Below are positions 26,254 to 34,488 of a stretch of 64,000 bases of DNA, piece by piece. Numbering within the stretch: position 1 is the stretch's first letter; each line of letters opens with the position of its first letter. Below the pieces are notes generated by a model. The model saw only the letters and a list, made by a program, of their open reading frames with translations. It searched no databases and was not told where the DNA came from. The DNA is from an uncultured Proteiniphilum sp. (GTDB lineage: Bacteria > Bacteroidota > Bacteroidia > Bacteroidales > Dysgonomonadaceae). Location: NCBI GenBank assembly GCA_927407015.1, contig CAKMJT010000004.1, forward strand, positions 1-64,000, written 5' to 3'. The translations under genes and the position numbers were made by a program.

Positions 26254-27111
26254 TTAAAAAAAACCCGGAATAATACCATCGGGTAATAAAATATCCGTCA
26301 GTTCGGAATAGGGTATCGTTACATTGATGACACCCATGGTGTAGGGGGCTATCTCATACTGGTTGTAGGAGTAATGAATCCCTTCTCCGTTAAGCCAGAA
26401 GTTGTTGTTGGGCATGATATCCTCCAGGGTGAAGAAGCCCCTCATCAGCAGTGAATCCGGTTCGCCGGCATCGTATTTTTTCATCAACTGATGAACGATC
26501 TTTTCCGTCAACGGTTTGAAATAATCAGGTACAAACAGATCTTCCTCCGATAACGTCGTCAGGTCGTTCAGATCGATATTGATATAGGTTATCCGATAGG
26601 ATCCATGGGCCCCGCCTTCATAATCACTGTATTCCACAGCATAACTCAGGAGCGAGTCGTTTTGAAAAAGGATCCTGTTGCGGTTGCTCATGGTGTACCA
26701 GTACCATGCAGGCACCTCTCCGTTCAGACGTGCCTTGTCCTGGTAGAAGTTGTTCGACAATGCCTCATAGCGGGTGGTATATTCCTCCATGTACCGGTTG
26801 ACGGCCTCCCGCGGTGACAGGGTGTCGGCAGCGGTGTCACCGAAGACTGTACCCACGAAGATCTGCTGCAGGCGGGTGAGACTTTCTGCATCGCGGAATT
26901 TCAGCGGATAGATGAACGTAACCTCTGCGTCGGCAAAGGGCAGGGTCGTATCATTCTCCTGCAACAGGGGTATCCGTTGTTTTACAACGATACTGTCGAA
27001 ATCAATCTTTGCTGACCCTCTGCCACCGCCACTTTCCGTACAGGTGACGAACAGGGCAATACCCGTGGACAGTAAGGCAACGGCCGGTAAAATATGCTTG
27101 TTTATCATCAT
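26254..27111 (-). CDS. DUF3298-like (RsiV-type) lipoprotein, paralogue of 1713-2615
   Basis: 285 aa. Lipoprotein signal with LLSTGIALFVTC (Cys ~24). It is colinear with the lipoprotein at 1713: the same FDTI/FDSI after the signal, a V-T/Y-FIYP strand early on, a TVFGDTAADTLSPREAVNRYMEEYTTRYE stretch matching SMFGTPYDTLQPQKAVQAYIRSYIEN, and the GFFTLEDIMPNNNFWLNGEGIHYSYN motif near the end. The 49-bp gap to the upstream DUF4831 gene has no promoter box, so they are probably one unit. Function unknown. Confidence 0.75.
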   Translation of the reverse strand: MMINKHILPAVALLSTGIALFVTCTESGGGRGSAKIDFDSIVVKQRIPLLQENDTTLPFADAEVTFIYPLKFRDAESLTRLQQIFVGTVFGDTAADTLSPREAVNRYMEEYTTRYEALSNNFYQDKARLNGEVPAWYWYTMSNRNRILFQNDSLLSYAVEYSDYEGGAHGSYRITYINIDLNDLTTLSEEDLFVPDYFKPLTEKIVHQLMKKYDAGEPDSLLMRGFFTLEDIMPNNNFWLNGEGIHYSYNQYEIAPYTMGVINVTIPYSELTDILLPDGIIPGFF

Positions 27112-27160
27112 GATTGTAGTTTTGTTTGTCCATCTGATGGCGGACAGGAATGAGTAAACA

Positions 27161-28246
27161 TTACTGGATGATCTGCCTGACAGCTCCCAGGTCTGGATAA
27201 AACAACACCCTGACAGGCTGCTTCATATTATCGAACATTTTCCGGGTGAGCACATCCTTTGATCCGTACTGCACCACATCAACCTCCCTGTTGATGATTG
27301 TCCTGTTTCTGAATTCAATAGTTAGAGCGCCTTTACCGGGGATGTTGTAGACCAGTCCTTCGCTGAATTTCTCTTCCAGTTTCTTCAGATCGCGTTCCGA
27401 CAGTAGTTGTTCCACGACCGGCGTCTTGTCCCTGAGCGACAGGTAGACAGGCTCACCGGCAAGATTATCGGCATCCACGGGACCCAGCTTTTCGGAGAAG
27501 CGGGCGATAACCCTTCGGTCGATCTCTTTCTCGTCGGGGATAATCGTATAACGGCTTACAAAATATTCAGTCTGCACGCTGCCGGCAAACAGCTCCGTCA
27601 GCGCCTTTTCCTGAGTATTGATCTCATCCATCACCACTTTATAGGCATTGCCGTCAGGAGGCATGTTTTCAGCCTCTCCGGTGAGGATATCGGTACGGCT
27701 GCGGCGAAGATCGAATATTTGCCGGGCAACCAGCTCTGCCTGCTTTGCCGTTGATCCCGCCATCAGTGTCTCCTGAGAAAGATACAGGCGTGGATTGACC
27801 CTGGAGCTCACCCCCTCCGGTATTACCATACTGGCCGGTGTTTCAGGTACAGGTTCAGCATTGACGGCAGCAATCACCCCATCTTCCCGGAGAGTGACAA
27901 AAGGTTCAAACGTTTTGGCAGTGAATTCCACCATATATGAATGATTATTGTCTGCTATTCCCTTGTTTACCACGGCGATATCTTCCAGGGAGAATGATAC
28001 GCTGTTGGTTGCGACAGGGTTCTCCAACCCCAGATAACGTTGCGCATAGGAGTAGAAATCTCCCCGCTGATACGTGCTTTTTTTGACCAGCAGGGTGATC
28101 TCGAACGATGTCTTAGGGAGAGCATATATCACACCGTAATCGTTGGCTTTGATCGCGTTTACGCGTGTCGTCTTTTGAGCGTGCAGGCCGGTAAATGCCA
28201 ACATGAAAACCGGAAGGATCAAATAGTGTATTTTCTTCATCATCAA
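27161..28246 (-). CDS. DUF4831-like secreted protein
   Basis: 361 aa with signal peptide KIHYLILPVFMLAFTGLHAQ; the start could be any of three Met in a row. The domain begins YGVIYALPKTSFEITLLVKKSTYQRGDFYSYAQRYLGLENPV, then DDIAVVNKG-like SLEDIAVV and a long charged middle (QIFDLRRSRTDILTGEAENMPPDG), a pattern I associate with DUF4831 of Bacteroidetes. Periplasmic or outer-membrane; no known activity. First gene of a likely two-gene unit with the DUF3298 lipoprotein. Confidence 0.7.
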   Translation of the reverse strand: MMMKKIHYLILPVFMLAFTGLHAQKTTRVNAIKANDYGVIYALPKTSFEITLLVKKSTYQRGDFYSYAQRYLGLENPVATNSVSFSLEDIAVVNKGIADNNHSYMVEFTAKTFEPFVTLREDGVIAAVNAEPVPETPASMVIPEGVSSRVNPRLYLSQETLMAGSTAKQAELVARQIFDLRRSRTDILTGEAENMPPDGNAYKVVMDEINTQEKALTELFAGSVQTEYFVSRYTIIPDEKEIDRRVIARFSEKLGPVDADNLAGEPVYLSLRDKTPVVEQLLSERDLKKLEEKFSEGLVYNIPGKGALTIEFRNRTIINREVDVVQYGSKDVLTRKMFDNMKQPVRVLFYPDLGAVRQIIQ

Positions 28247-28388
28247 TAAGTATTCAGTGGTTCATCGATTGTCATTTATGGATGATCTCTTGTGCACAGG
28301 GTGCATCATTCCGTGAGTTGATTTGTTGAAAAGTACATCACGGCGGAACAGGGACGAAAGCTTCACAGGCGGATGCTCAGTTCTTTTG

Positions 28389-29408
28389 TCAGTGTGCCGA
28401 CCGGAATTGTTCCAGGAAACGCACATCGTTTTCTGAAAACATACGCAGATCCTTCACCTGATACTTGAGGTTCGTGATGCGTTCAATACCCATACCCAGT
28501 GCATAGCCTGAATAGATGTTACTGTCAATGCCGCAGTTCTCCAACACGTTGGGATCTACCATGCCACAACCGAGTATCTCCACCCATCCCGTATATTTGC
28601 AGAAGGGACATCCCTTCCCGCCGCATATGTTGCAGGAGATATCCATCTCCGCACTGGGCTCTGTGAAGGGGAAGTAGGAGGGACGCAGCCGTATCCTGGT
28701 CTCTTCGCCGAACATCTCCCTGGCAAAGAAGAGCAGCGCCTGTTTCAAATCGGCAAAGGAGACATCCTTATCGATGTAGAGTGCCTCCACCTGATGGAAA
28801 AAGCAGTGTGCGCGATAGGAGATGGCTTCATTCCTGTAGACACGTCCCGGGCAGATAATGCGTATAGGCGGCTCACTCTTTTCCATCACCCGTGTTTGTA
28901 CGGAGGAGGTGTGTGTGCGCAGCACAATCTGTGGATCGTTTTGTATAAAGAACGTATCCTGCATATCCCGCGCGGGATGATCATCGGCAAAGTTAAGGGA
29001 TGAGAAGACGTGCCAGTCGTCCTCCACCTCAGGGCCTTCCACGATGGAAAAGCCCAGTCGCTTGAAGATGTCGTTGATTTCTTCCCTGATAATGGAGATG
29101 GGGTGCCTTGTACCCAGAGGAACCGGATATGCCGTACGGGAGAGGTCTGCATCGGCATAGGGTGAGTCGTTGTTCCCGAACTGCTCCTTCAGCGCTTGAA
29201 TTTTCTCGTTTGCTTTCTGCTTCAGGTCATTCACCCTCATGCCCCATTCTCTTTTCTGTTCTGCGGGGATAGATCGAAAATCGTCCATGAGTGCGGAGAT
29301 AATCCCCTTCTTGCTCAGGTATTTAATGCGTGCTGCTTCCAGTTCATCGGCGCTGGAGACTTTTAACTGTTCAATCTCCGAAAGAAGAGCCTCAATTTTT
29401 TCTATCAT
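28389..29408 (-). CDS. pheS: Phenylalanyl-tRNA synthetase alpha subunit
   Basis: 339 aa, class II synthetase alpha chain. Motif 2 region ICPGRVYRNEAISYRAHCFFHQVEALYIDKDVSF and the C-terminal GCGMVDPNVLENCGID ... GYALGMGIERI (motif 3) are intact. A Cys-rich CNICGGKGCPFC at about residues 256-267 forms a zinc-ribbon-like insert, common in Bacteroidetes PheS. The N-terminal ~85 residues are a coiled coil that binds tRNA. Own promoter 35 bp upstream; pheT is not nearby. Confidence 0.96.
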   Translation of the reverse strand: MIEKIEALLSEIEQLKVSSADELEAARIKYLSKKGIISALMDDFRSIPAEQKREWGMRVNDLKQKANEKIQALKEQFGNNDSPYADADLSRTAYPVPLGTRHPISIIREEINDIFKRLGFSIVEGPEVEDDWHVFSSLNFADDHPARDMQDTFFIQNDPQIVLRTHTSSVQTRVMEKSEPPIRIICPGRVYRNEAISYRAHCFFHQVEALYIDKDVSFADLKQALLFFAREMFGEETRIRLRPSYFPFTEPSAEMDISCNICGGKGCPFCKYTGWVEILGCGMVDPNVLENCGIDSNIYSGYALGMGIERITNLKYQVKDLRMFSENDVRFLEQFRSAH

Positions 29409-29442
29409 GATCCTGTTGAATCTTATCCATCAATTAGTAGCA

Positions 29443-29450
29443 CAAAAATA
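29443..29450 (-). promoter_or_regulatory. -7 promoter box (reverse TATTTTTG) of pheS
   Basis: The plus strand reads CAAAAATA; leader of about 28 nt. Confidence 0.6.
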
Positions 29451-29526
29451 CACTTTTTATTGCTATTTATCCCCGTTTTCGGTGAAAGATTTGTTCCTCC
29501 CGGGTGTGAAGTAAAGGTTAAATTCG

Positions 29527-29534
29527 TACTTTTG
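29527..29534 (+). promoter_or_regulatory. -7 promoter box (TACTTTTG) of tilS
   Basis: Exact TAnnTTTG, 26 bp upstream of the tilS ATG. Confidence 0.55.
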
Positions 29535-29560
29535 TTTTTGTTAAAGCTGATTACGGAAAG

Positions 29561-30871
29561 ATGATCAAAACGATTCGCGCATTCATAGAAAAGGAAAAAT
29601 TACTCACCCCGTCAGCCCAGGTCATTGTTGGCCTGAGTGGCGGGAAGGATTCCATGGTCTTGCTCGATCTCCTCACGCTGCTGGGTTATCGCTGTGTGGC
29701 AGCACATTGTAACTTCCATCTCAGGGGGGAGGAATCGGATAGGGACGCTTCTTTTGTAAAAAAATGGTGTAAAAGTATCGGTGTACCGTTCACATCCATC
29801 GATTTCGATACCAGCCAATATGCTGCCGACAAGAAAATATCCATCGAGATGGCTGCCCGGGAACTACGTTACAGGTGGTTCGGGATCATTCGCGCTCAGT
29901 ATGAAGCGGAAGCTGTGGCTGTGGCGCATCACAGGGATGATTCGGTGGAGACGGTATTGCTGAACCTCATACGCGGCACCGGAATCAGGGGGCTGACAGG
30001 TATATCGCCCAAAAGCAGGACGGTAGTACGTCCGTTGCTATGTGTTACGCAGGCCGAAATTGAGCAGTATGTCGCTGACCGTGGATTGCCCTACGTAGAC
30101 GACAGCAGTAATGCCGATGATGTTTTTCTGCGGAATGCCATCAGGATAAACATCATCCCCCGTCTGGAGGAGTTGAACCCTGCGGTGAGGATGGCCATCA
30201 GCCGTACGGCGCAGCATCTCTCCGAAGTGGAAAAGGTATACAGGGCATCGGTCAGGGCAACAGTGGATACCGTTTTTCAGGATGGCCGAATCAATATACC
30301 GATGCTACGGGGTACGGTTTCGCCGCAATCCATCCTGTTCGAGATTCTCTCACCCCTGGGTTTCGGACCATCCACCATTGAGGATGCCTTCCTGTGTATG
30401 GATAGTACCCCCGGAAAAGTGTTCTGTTCATCACATTACCGGATGATCAAGGATCGTGATTACTTTCTCATCGACGAGATACCCGAGGTGTCGGACAGGG
30501 AAAGGAGTTATTTCATCGATAGAGAAAAAAAGGAAATATCAGTGCCGGTAGGGCTGAAGATCCGTACAGCCGACGCAACCGTCGAACTGAGGAAAGACAG
30601 CCGTTTCCTCTATGCCGATTACCATCAGCTGCAGTTTCCGCTGGAACTGCGTAAATGGAGGGAGGGTGACTGGTTCGTTCCTTTTGGGATGAAGGGCAGA
30701 AAGAAAGTAAGCGATTATTTCACCGACCGAAAATTCAGTCTGAAGGATAAGGAAAATGCATGGGTGTTGCTCTCGGGTGATGATATTGTCTGGATTGTCG
30801 GGGAACGGTCTGACGACCGGTTTAAAGTGACTGACAGTACGACCGGGGTTTTCATTGCCGAGAGCGATTGA
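29561..30871 (+). CDS. tilS: tRNA(Ile)-lysidine synthase
   Basis: 436 aa. Converts C34 of tRNA-Ile(CAU) to lysidine so it reads AUA. The ATP-binding PP-loop SGGKDS is at residues 26-31 (VIVGLSGGKDSMVLLDLL). AVAHHRDDSVETVLLNLIRGTGIRGLTGI near 125-150 is the second family motif. The C-terminal domain with FPLELRKWREGDWFVPFGMKGRKKVSDYFTDRKFS (~355-390) is the TilS C-terminal tRNA-binding module. Own promoter just upstream. Confidence 0.95.
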   Translation: MIKTIRAFIEKEKLLTPSAQVIVGLSGGKDSMVLLDLLTLLGYRCVAAHCNFHLRGEESDRDASFVKKWCKSIGVPFTSIDFDTSQYAADKKISIEMAARELRYRWFGIIRAQYEAEAVAVAHHRDDSVETVLLNLIRGTGIRGLTGISPKSRTVVRPLLCVTQAEIEQYVADRGLPYVDDSSNADDVFLRNAIRINIIPRLEELNPAVRMAISRTAQHLSEVEKVYRASVRATVDTVFQDGRINIPMLRGTVSPQSILFEILSPLGFGPSTIEDAFLCMDSTPGKVFCSSHYRMIKDRDYFLIDEIPEVSDRERSYFIDREKKEISVPVGLKIRTADATVELRKDSRFLYADYHQLQFPLELRKWREGDWFVPFGMKGRKKVSDYFTDRKFSLKDKENAWVLLSGDDIVWIVGERSDDRFKVTDSTTGVFIAESD

Positions 30872-31058
30872 AATCATTCCTGTTTTGGTTTTTCCCGAAA
30901 AAAAATAGTTTTCCATGCAACGTTTTGTCCATTTTTGCATCTTTTCAATAGAACCTAAGTCCGGCATGAATTGTTATAGGCGGATGGTGAATGAATGATA
31001 GCCTGTGACGGGATGCAGGGACGATAATTTTTTATAAAGAAAAGAAAATAAAATAATA

Positions 31059-31155
31059 GTATGAAACGAGCAGGGACACCGTAACATTGAAGTGCCCGAT
31101 TATCGCGAGTTCCATACACCATCATAAGAAAAATATAATAATCGTATGAAAACCA
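31059..31155 (+). promoter_or_regulatory. MKRA leader element, copy C (45-aa protein)
   Basis: 5' arm GTATGAAACGAGC at 31059-31071; uORF ATG-AAA-CGA-GCA-GGG-ACA-CCG-TAA at 31061-31084 encodes MKRAGTP. 3' arm GCGAGTTCCATAC at 31105-31117. Start codon of the next gene in ATCGTATGAAAA at 31146. In this copy CGAGC faces GCGAG, giving tandem G-A/A-G mismatches flanked by G-C pairs, a possible sheared-GA internal loop. Confidence 0.68.
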
Positions 31156-31283
31156 GTACAATTAAAGACATGATGATACTGGGAGCTTTTACCGGCTTCG
31201 CACTGTACATCACCCGCCATTATCGTCAAAAAAAGAAAAGAGAGAGAGAGTTGCGTGAAACGCTTCACTTTCAACTGTTTTAA
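31146..31283 (+). CDS. Small membrane protein, 45 aa
   Basis: ATG 31146 to TAA 31283. One predicted membrane segment (DMMILGAFTGFALYIT, residues ~8-23) followed by a strongly basic helix (RHYRQKKKRERELRE). Its reality is supported by MKRA leader copy C directly in front, with the start codon in the invariant ATCGTATGAAAA. I do not recognise the family. It looks like a single-span protein with N-out/C-in topology by the positive-inside rule. serS has its own promoter downstream. Confidence 0.6.
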   Translation: MKTSTIKDMMILGAFTGFALYITRHYRQKKKRERELRETLHFQLF

Positions 31284-31372
31284 GTTTACCGCAATCCGGA
31301 ATTTATTTTCGTTTGGGCTGTTTTCATGCAGGTATTTTTTTCGTACCTTTGCACACTTGAAAACAGTTGAAA
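31269..31372. repeat. 13-bp inverted repeat flanking the serS promoter
   Basis: TTTCAACTGTTTT at 31269-31281 and its exact reverse complement AAAACAGTTGAAA at 31360-31372, 78 bp apart. The left arm covers the end of the 45-aa gene, the right arm lies in the serS leader just after the -7 box. Confidence 0.7.
31344..31351 (+). promoter_or_regulatory. -7 promoter box (TACCTTTG) of serS
   Basis: Exact TAnnTTTG giving a ~115-nt leader. Confidence 0.6.
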
Positions 31373-31472
31373 ATTTTTCTTTGTCTTCTGCCGTCACGGA
31401 TTACATTCTCGATATGCGGAAGCAGAAACCAGGGTCGCCCGAAAATGCCCAACGAAGGAATAATTATTTTTT

Positions 31473-32744
31473 ATGCTCACACTGAAAGTAATCAACGAGA
31501 ATCCGGAAGAGGTGATGCGCCTCCTGTCGAAAAAAAATTTCGACGCACAAGAAGTCATCGCTCAAATCATCGGTCTGGACAACCTGCGGCGTAGTACACA
31601 GACCTCGCTCGACACTGTGCTGAGAGAGATCAACCTGCTTTCCAGATCGGTCGGTGTATGTATGAAAGAGGGAAGAAAAGATGAAGCGACGGTTGCCCGC
31701 GAGAGGGTGGGGACGCTGAAAGAGTCATCCCGGCTTCTGGATGATACGTTGAAAGATACCGAGGAGAAGATACAGCGTCTGCTGGTCACGATCCCTAATC
31801 TGCCGCATGTTTCCGTACCCGAGGGAAAAGGGGCTGAGGATAATATCGTGGAACGGAGCGGCGGTGTAATACCGCAATTACAGGACGATGCGCTTCCTCA
31901 TTGGGAGCTGGCGAAGAAATATGACCTCATTGACTTTGAACTGGGAGTGAAGATTACCGGTGCCGGTTTCCCGGTCTATAAAGGCAAGGGAGCACGTTTG
32001 CAACGCTCACTGATCAACTTCTTTCTTGATTGTGCCCGTGATGCCGGGTTTCTGGAAATACAGCCTCCTTACGTGGTCAACAGCGATTCCGGTTTCGGAA
32101 CAGGTCAGTTACCCGATAAAGAGGGACAGATGTATCATGTGGGTCTGGATGACCTCTACCTGATCCCTACGGCTGAAGTGCCGGTGACCAATATCTACCG
32201 CGACGTGATTCTCGAAGAGAGAGACCTGCCTGTGAAAAATGCTGCCTATTCAGCCTGCTTCCGTCGCGAGGCCGGATCCTACGGAAAAGATGTGCGCGGA
32301 CTCAATCGCCTGCATCAGTTCGACAAGGTGGAGATCGTCTGCATTGAAAAGCCTGAGAATTCCTACGAACGACTGGATGAGATGGTTCGGTATGTGCAGA
32401 CACTGGTGGAAAAGCTGGAGCTGCCCTGGCGCATTCTTCGTCTGTGCGGCGGTGATATGAGCTTCACCTCTGCGCTGACATTCGATTTTGAAGTCTTTTC
32501 CGCCGCACAGAAGCGCTGGCTGGAGGTGAGCTCCGTCTCCAATTTCGAAAGCTATCAGGCAAACCGTCTGAAATGCCGCTACAGGGATACAGAACGCAAA
32601 ACGCAGCTCTGTCATACGCTCAACGGCAGTGCCCTTGCGTTGCCCCGTATCATGGCGGCAATGCTTGAAAACAACCAGTCACCGGGAGGTATCCGGATTC
32701 CCGAAGCATTGACAGCCTATTGTGGTTTTGATCTGATCAGTTAG
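31473..32744 (+). CDS. serS: Seryl-tRNA synthetase
   Basis: 423 aa, class II synthetase. The N-terminal ~110 residues form the long antiparallel coiled coil that grips tRNA-Ser (NPEEVMRLLSKKNFDAQEVIAQIIGLDNLRR ...). Catalytic core: LYLIPTAEVPVTNIYRD (~226-242), motif 2 AYSACFRREAGSYGKDVRGLNRLHQFDKVE (~257-286) and motif 3 NGSALALPRIMAAMLENNQ near the C-terminus. A ~115-nt leader contains the right arm of a 13-bp inverted repeat. Confidence 0.97.
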   Translation: MLTLKVINENPEEVMRLLSKKNFDAQEVIAQIIGLDNLRRSTQTSLDTVLREINLLSRSVGVCMKEGRKDEATVARERVGTLKESSRLLDDTLKDTEEKIQRLLVTIPNLPHVSVPEGKGAEDNIVERSGGVIPQLQDDALPHWELAKKYDLIDFELGVKITGAGFPVYKGKGARLQRSLINFFLDCARDAGFLEIQPPYVVNSDSGFGTGQLPDKEGQMYHVGLDDLYLIPTAEVPVTNIYRDVILEERDLPVKNAAYSACFRREAGSYGKDVRGLNRLHQFDKVEIVCIEKPENSYERLDEMVRYVQTLVEKLELPWRILRLCGGDMSFTSALTFDFEVFSAAQKRWLEVSSVSNFESYQANRLKCRYRDTERKTQLCHTLNGSALALPRIMAAMLENNQSPGGIRIPEALTAYCGFDLIS

Positions 32745-32932
32745 TCGCCTGTGCTGCAGCTTCCTTTCCTATCGGCGCCATTCTCTTTGTTTGTGACTCT
32801 TTCCTGGAGTGTTGTTGTCCCCGATTCAATCGGTATAGTTTGAGATATCATTTGCATATCAACCATACAGTAAGATACTTGCTGGTTTCCCGTCTTTAAA
32901 CCGGTCAGTTCATAAGACCCGTCATCCGTTGA
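32741..32932 (-). pseudogene. Remnant of a carboxypeptidase-regulatory-like (CnaB-type) domain protein
   Basis: A frame of about 63 codons with no start fills the gap between serS and cinA, overlapping both ends. It reads STDDGSYELTGLKTGNQQV, then SYCMVDMQMISQTIPIESG and TTTLQERVTNKENG before a stop. The DDGSYELTGLKTGNQQVSY pattern is typical of carboxypeptidase-regulatory-like beta domains found at the start of Bacteroidetes TonB-dependent receptors and surface proteins. The rest of such a gene is missing, so this looks like a decayed fragment; identification is by eye. Confidence 0.4.
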
Positions 32933-34166
32933 TCTGCTTGTGCGTCAGCATCTTTATCAGTTGAAGAATAGCCAGACTGGCCGTACGTTCAATATTTTCC
33001 TCGCGGCTGTTGCCCACGTGGTACACCTGGGAGAGTATTTCGTTACCGCAAAGAGTGGCGATCCAGACTGTACCCACCGGCTTCTCCCTTGTGCCCCCAT
33101 CAGGTCCCATGATGCCCGAGACGGCAATGCTGCAGTCGGTCTTCAGCTTTTTTGCTACACTCAGAGTCATCTGTTCCACCACTGCCTGACTGACCACTCC
33201 GGACGTTTCAATCGTTTTTTGATCTACCTCCAGCAGCTCCTCTTTGATGTGGTTGTCATAGGAGACAATGCTTCCTTCAAAATAGTCCGAGGCGCCGGGC
33301 ACAGTCGTTATCCGGTGAGCAATATATCCTCCGGTACAGCTTTCGGCAGTGGAGACCGTGAGCCCTTTCTTACGCAGACGTTCACCCAGCAGCCTCTCCA
33401 GTGATTTTTCACTTTTTGCGACAAACAGATCGCCCAGAATAAGCCTCAGTTTTCTCCCCTGTTGCCTTATCTCCTCTTTGCGTTCTTCTCCCCAGGCCGA
33501 TAACCGCAGTCTGATGTATCCGTATGAGGGGAGATAAGCCAGCGAAAAACCGGCAGGGAGCCTGTTCTCGTATTCCGCAAGCCTCATGGCGAGCGCCGAT
33601 TCAGTGATTCCAGAAACAAGGTAGGAGCGCCGCAGATAGTCTTTCGCCAGAAATTGCTGTTGTAAACGGGGAATGATATCATCGGTCATGGCCGTTTTCA
33701 TTTCAAAAGGTACTCCCGGCATGGATACCAGTATTTTTTGCCCTTTCTCGAACCACAGGATGGGTGCTGTGCCCTCTCTGTTCTGGATCACGGTGCTATT
33801 GACAGGCACATATGCCTGGTTGCGCGTCAGTTGATTCAGTTGAATATTTCTTTTTAGAAAGATCGATTCGATATGCTGCAGCACCTCATCGCTGAATGTG
33901 AGTGCCGTGTGAAAATACTGACAAAGGGTGTGTTTGGTAATATCGTCCTTCGTCGGTCCCACGCCGCCGGTGAGCAGCAGGATATCTGCTCTTTCAAAGC
34001 CTGCATCGAGCGCCCTGATAATTTCTTCCGACTGATCTCCCACCGTGGTGATTGCTGCAATTTTGAAACCGCACTGCGTCAGCTCACGTCCCATCCAGGC
34101 AGCATTGGTGTCGACAATCTGCCCGATAAGAATTTCATCTCCGATGGTAATGATTTCTATTTTCAT
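32922..34166 (-). CDS. cinA: CinA-like nicotinamide-nucleotide amidohydrolase
   Basis: 414 aa from ATG 34166 (MKIEIITIGDEILIGQIVDTN is the standard N-terminus; 11 extra residues from an upstream ATG are unlikely). The N-terminal molybdopterin-binding-like domain (~1-170; LLLTGGVGPTKDDITKHTL) acts as an ADP-ribose pyrophosphatase in characterised relatives. The C-terminal domain (~255-410; VSTAESCTGGYIAHRITTVPGASDYFEGSIVSYDNHIK and AVSGIMGPDGG) is the PncC deamidase that turns NMN into nicotinate mononucleotide. Stop overlaps the remnant described at 32741-32932. Divergent from rpmE2. Confidence 0.94.
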   Translation of the reverse strand: MKIEIITIGDEILIGQIVDTNAAWMGRELTQCGFKIAAITTVGDQSEEIIRALDAGFERADILLLTGGVGPTKDDITKHTLCQYFHTALTFSDEVLQHIESIFLKRNIQLNQLTRNQAYVPVNSTVIQNREGTAPILWFEKGQKILVSMPGVPFEMKTAMTDDIIPRLQQQFLAKDYLRRSYLVSGITESALAMRLAEYENRLPAGFSLAYLPSYGYIRLRLSAWGEERKEEIRQQGRKLRLILGDLFVAKSEKSLERLLGERLRKKGLTVSTAESCTGGYIAHRITTVPGASDYFEGSIVSYDNHIKEELLEVDQKTIETSGVVSQAVVEQMTLSVAKKLKTDCSIAVSGIMGPDGGTREKPVGTVWIATLCGNEILSQVYHVGNSREENIERTASLAILQLIKMLTHKQING

Positions 34167-34267
34167 ATCAATCTCCTTGCTTCTTGTACAGAAGTGCAAA
34201 TTAAGGGATAATCTTCCTGAAAAAGAAAAAAGAGTGTGATTTATTTTTTTATTTTCCAGGATTGTAC

Positions 34268-34275
34268 TATCTTTG
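34268..34275 (+). promoter_or_regulatory. -7 promoter box (TATCTTTG) of rpmE2
   Basis: Exact TAnnTTTG; implies a ~200-nt leader containing the degenerate leader copy F and leader copy D. Confidence 0.65.
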
Positions 34276-34308
34276 CCAACCGAAATTGAGAACAGAAAAA
34301 AGAAATGT

Positions 34309-34392
34309 TATGTAACGGGCGGCATCTGCAGGACATACAGCCATTGGATTCCCGTCGGTTCCATATGATCATTGAAAATATATAATTTTATT
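34309..34392 (+). promoter_or_regulatory. Degenerate MKRA leader element, copy F (upstream tandem copy before L31)
   Basis: TATGTAACGGGC at 34310-34321 and GTCGGTTCCATATGA at 34354-34368 occupy the places of the 5' and 3' arms, and the A/T-rich tract then leads into TTCATTTGAAAC, the 5' arm of copy D. The uORF is lost: its ATG is followed at once by TAA. Probably a decayed or specialised second copy. Confidence 0.4.
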
Positions 34393-34488
34393 CATTTGAA
34401 ACGAGCATTTAAATAGTTACACCCAGGTACATAATTATATGCGAGTTCCATACACCATAAAGAAAAAAAAATAATCGTATGAAAAAAG
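34393..34488 (+). promoter_or_regulatory. MKRA leader element, copy D (rpmE2, L31)
   Basis: 5' arm TTTGAAACGAGC at 34395-34406; uORF TTG-AAA-CGA-GCA-TTT-AAA-TAG at 34396-34416 encodes (M)KRAFK with TTG as start. Spacer ACACCCAGGTACAT, then the 3' arm GCGAGTTCCATAC at 34441-34453. Start codon in ATCGTATGAAAA at 34479. Pairing of the 3' arm's CATAC with the start-codon GTATG is complete, whereas pairing with the 5' arm is weaker here. Confidence 0.7.
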
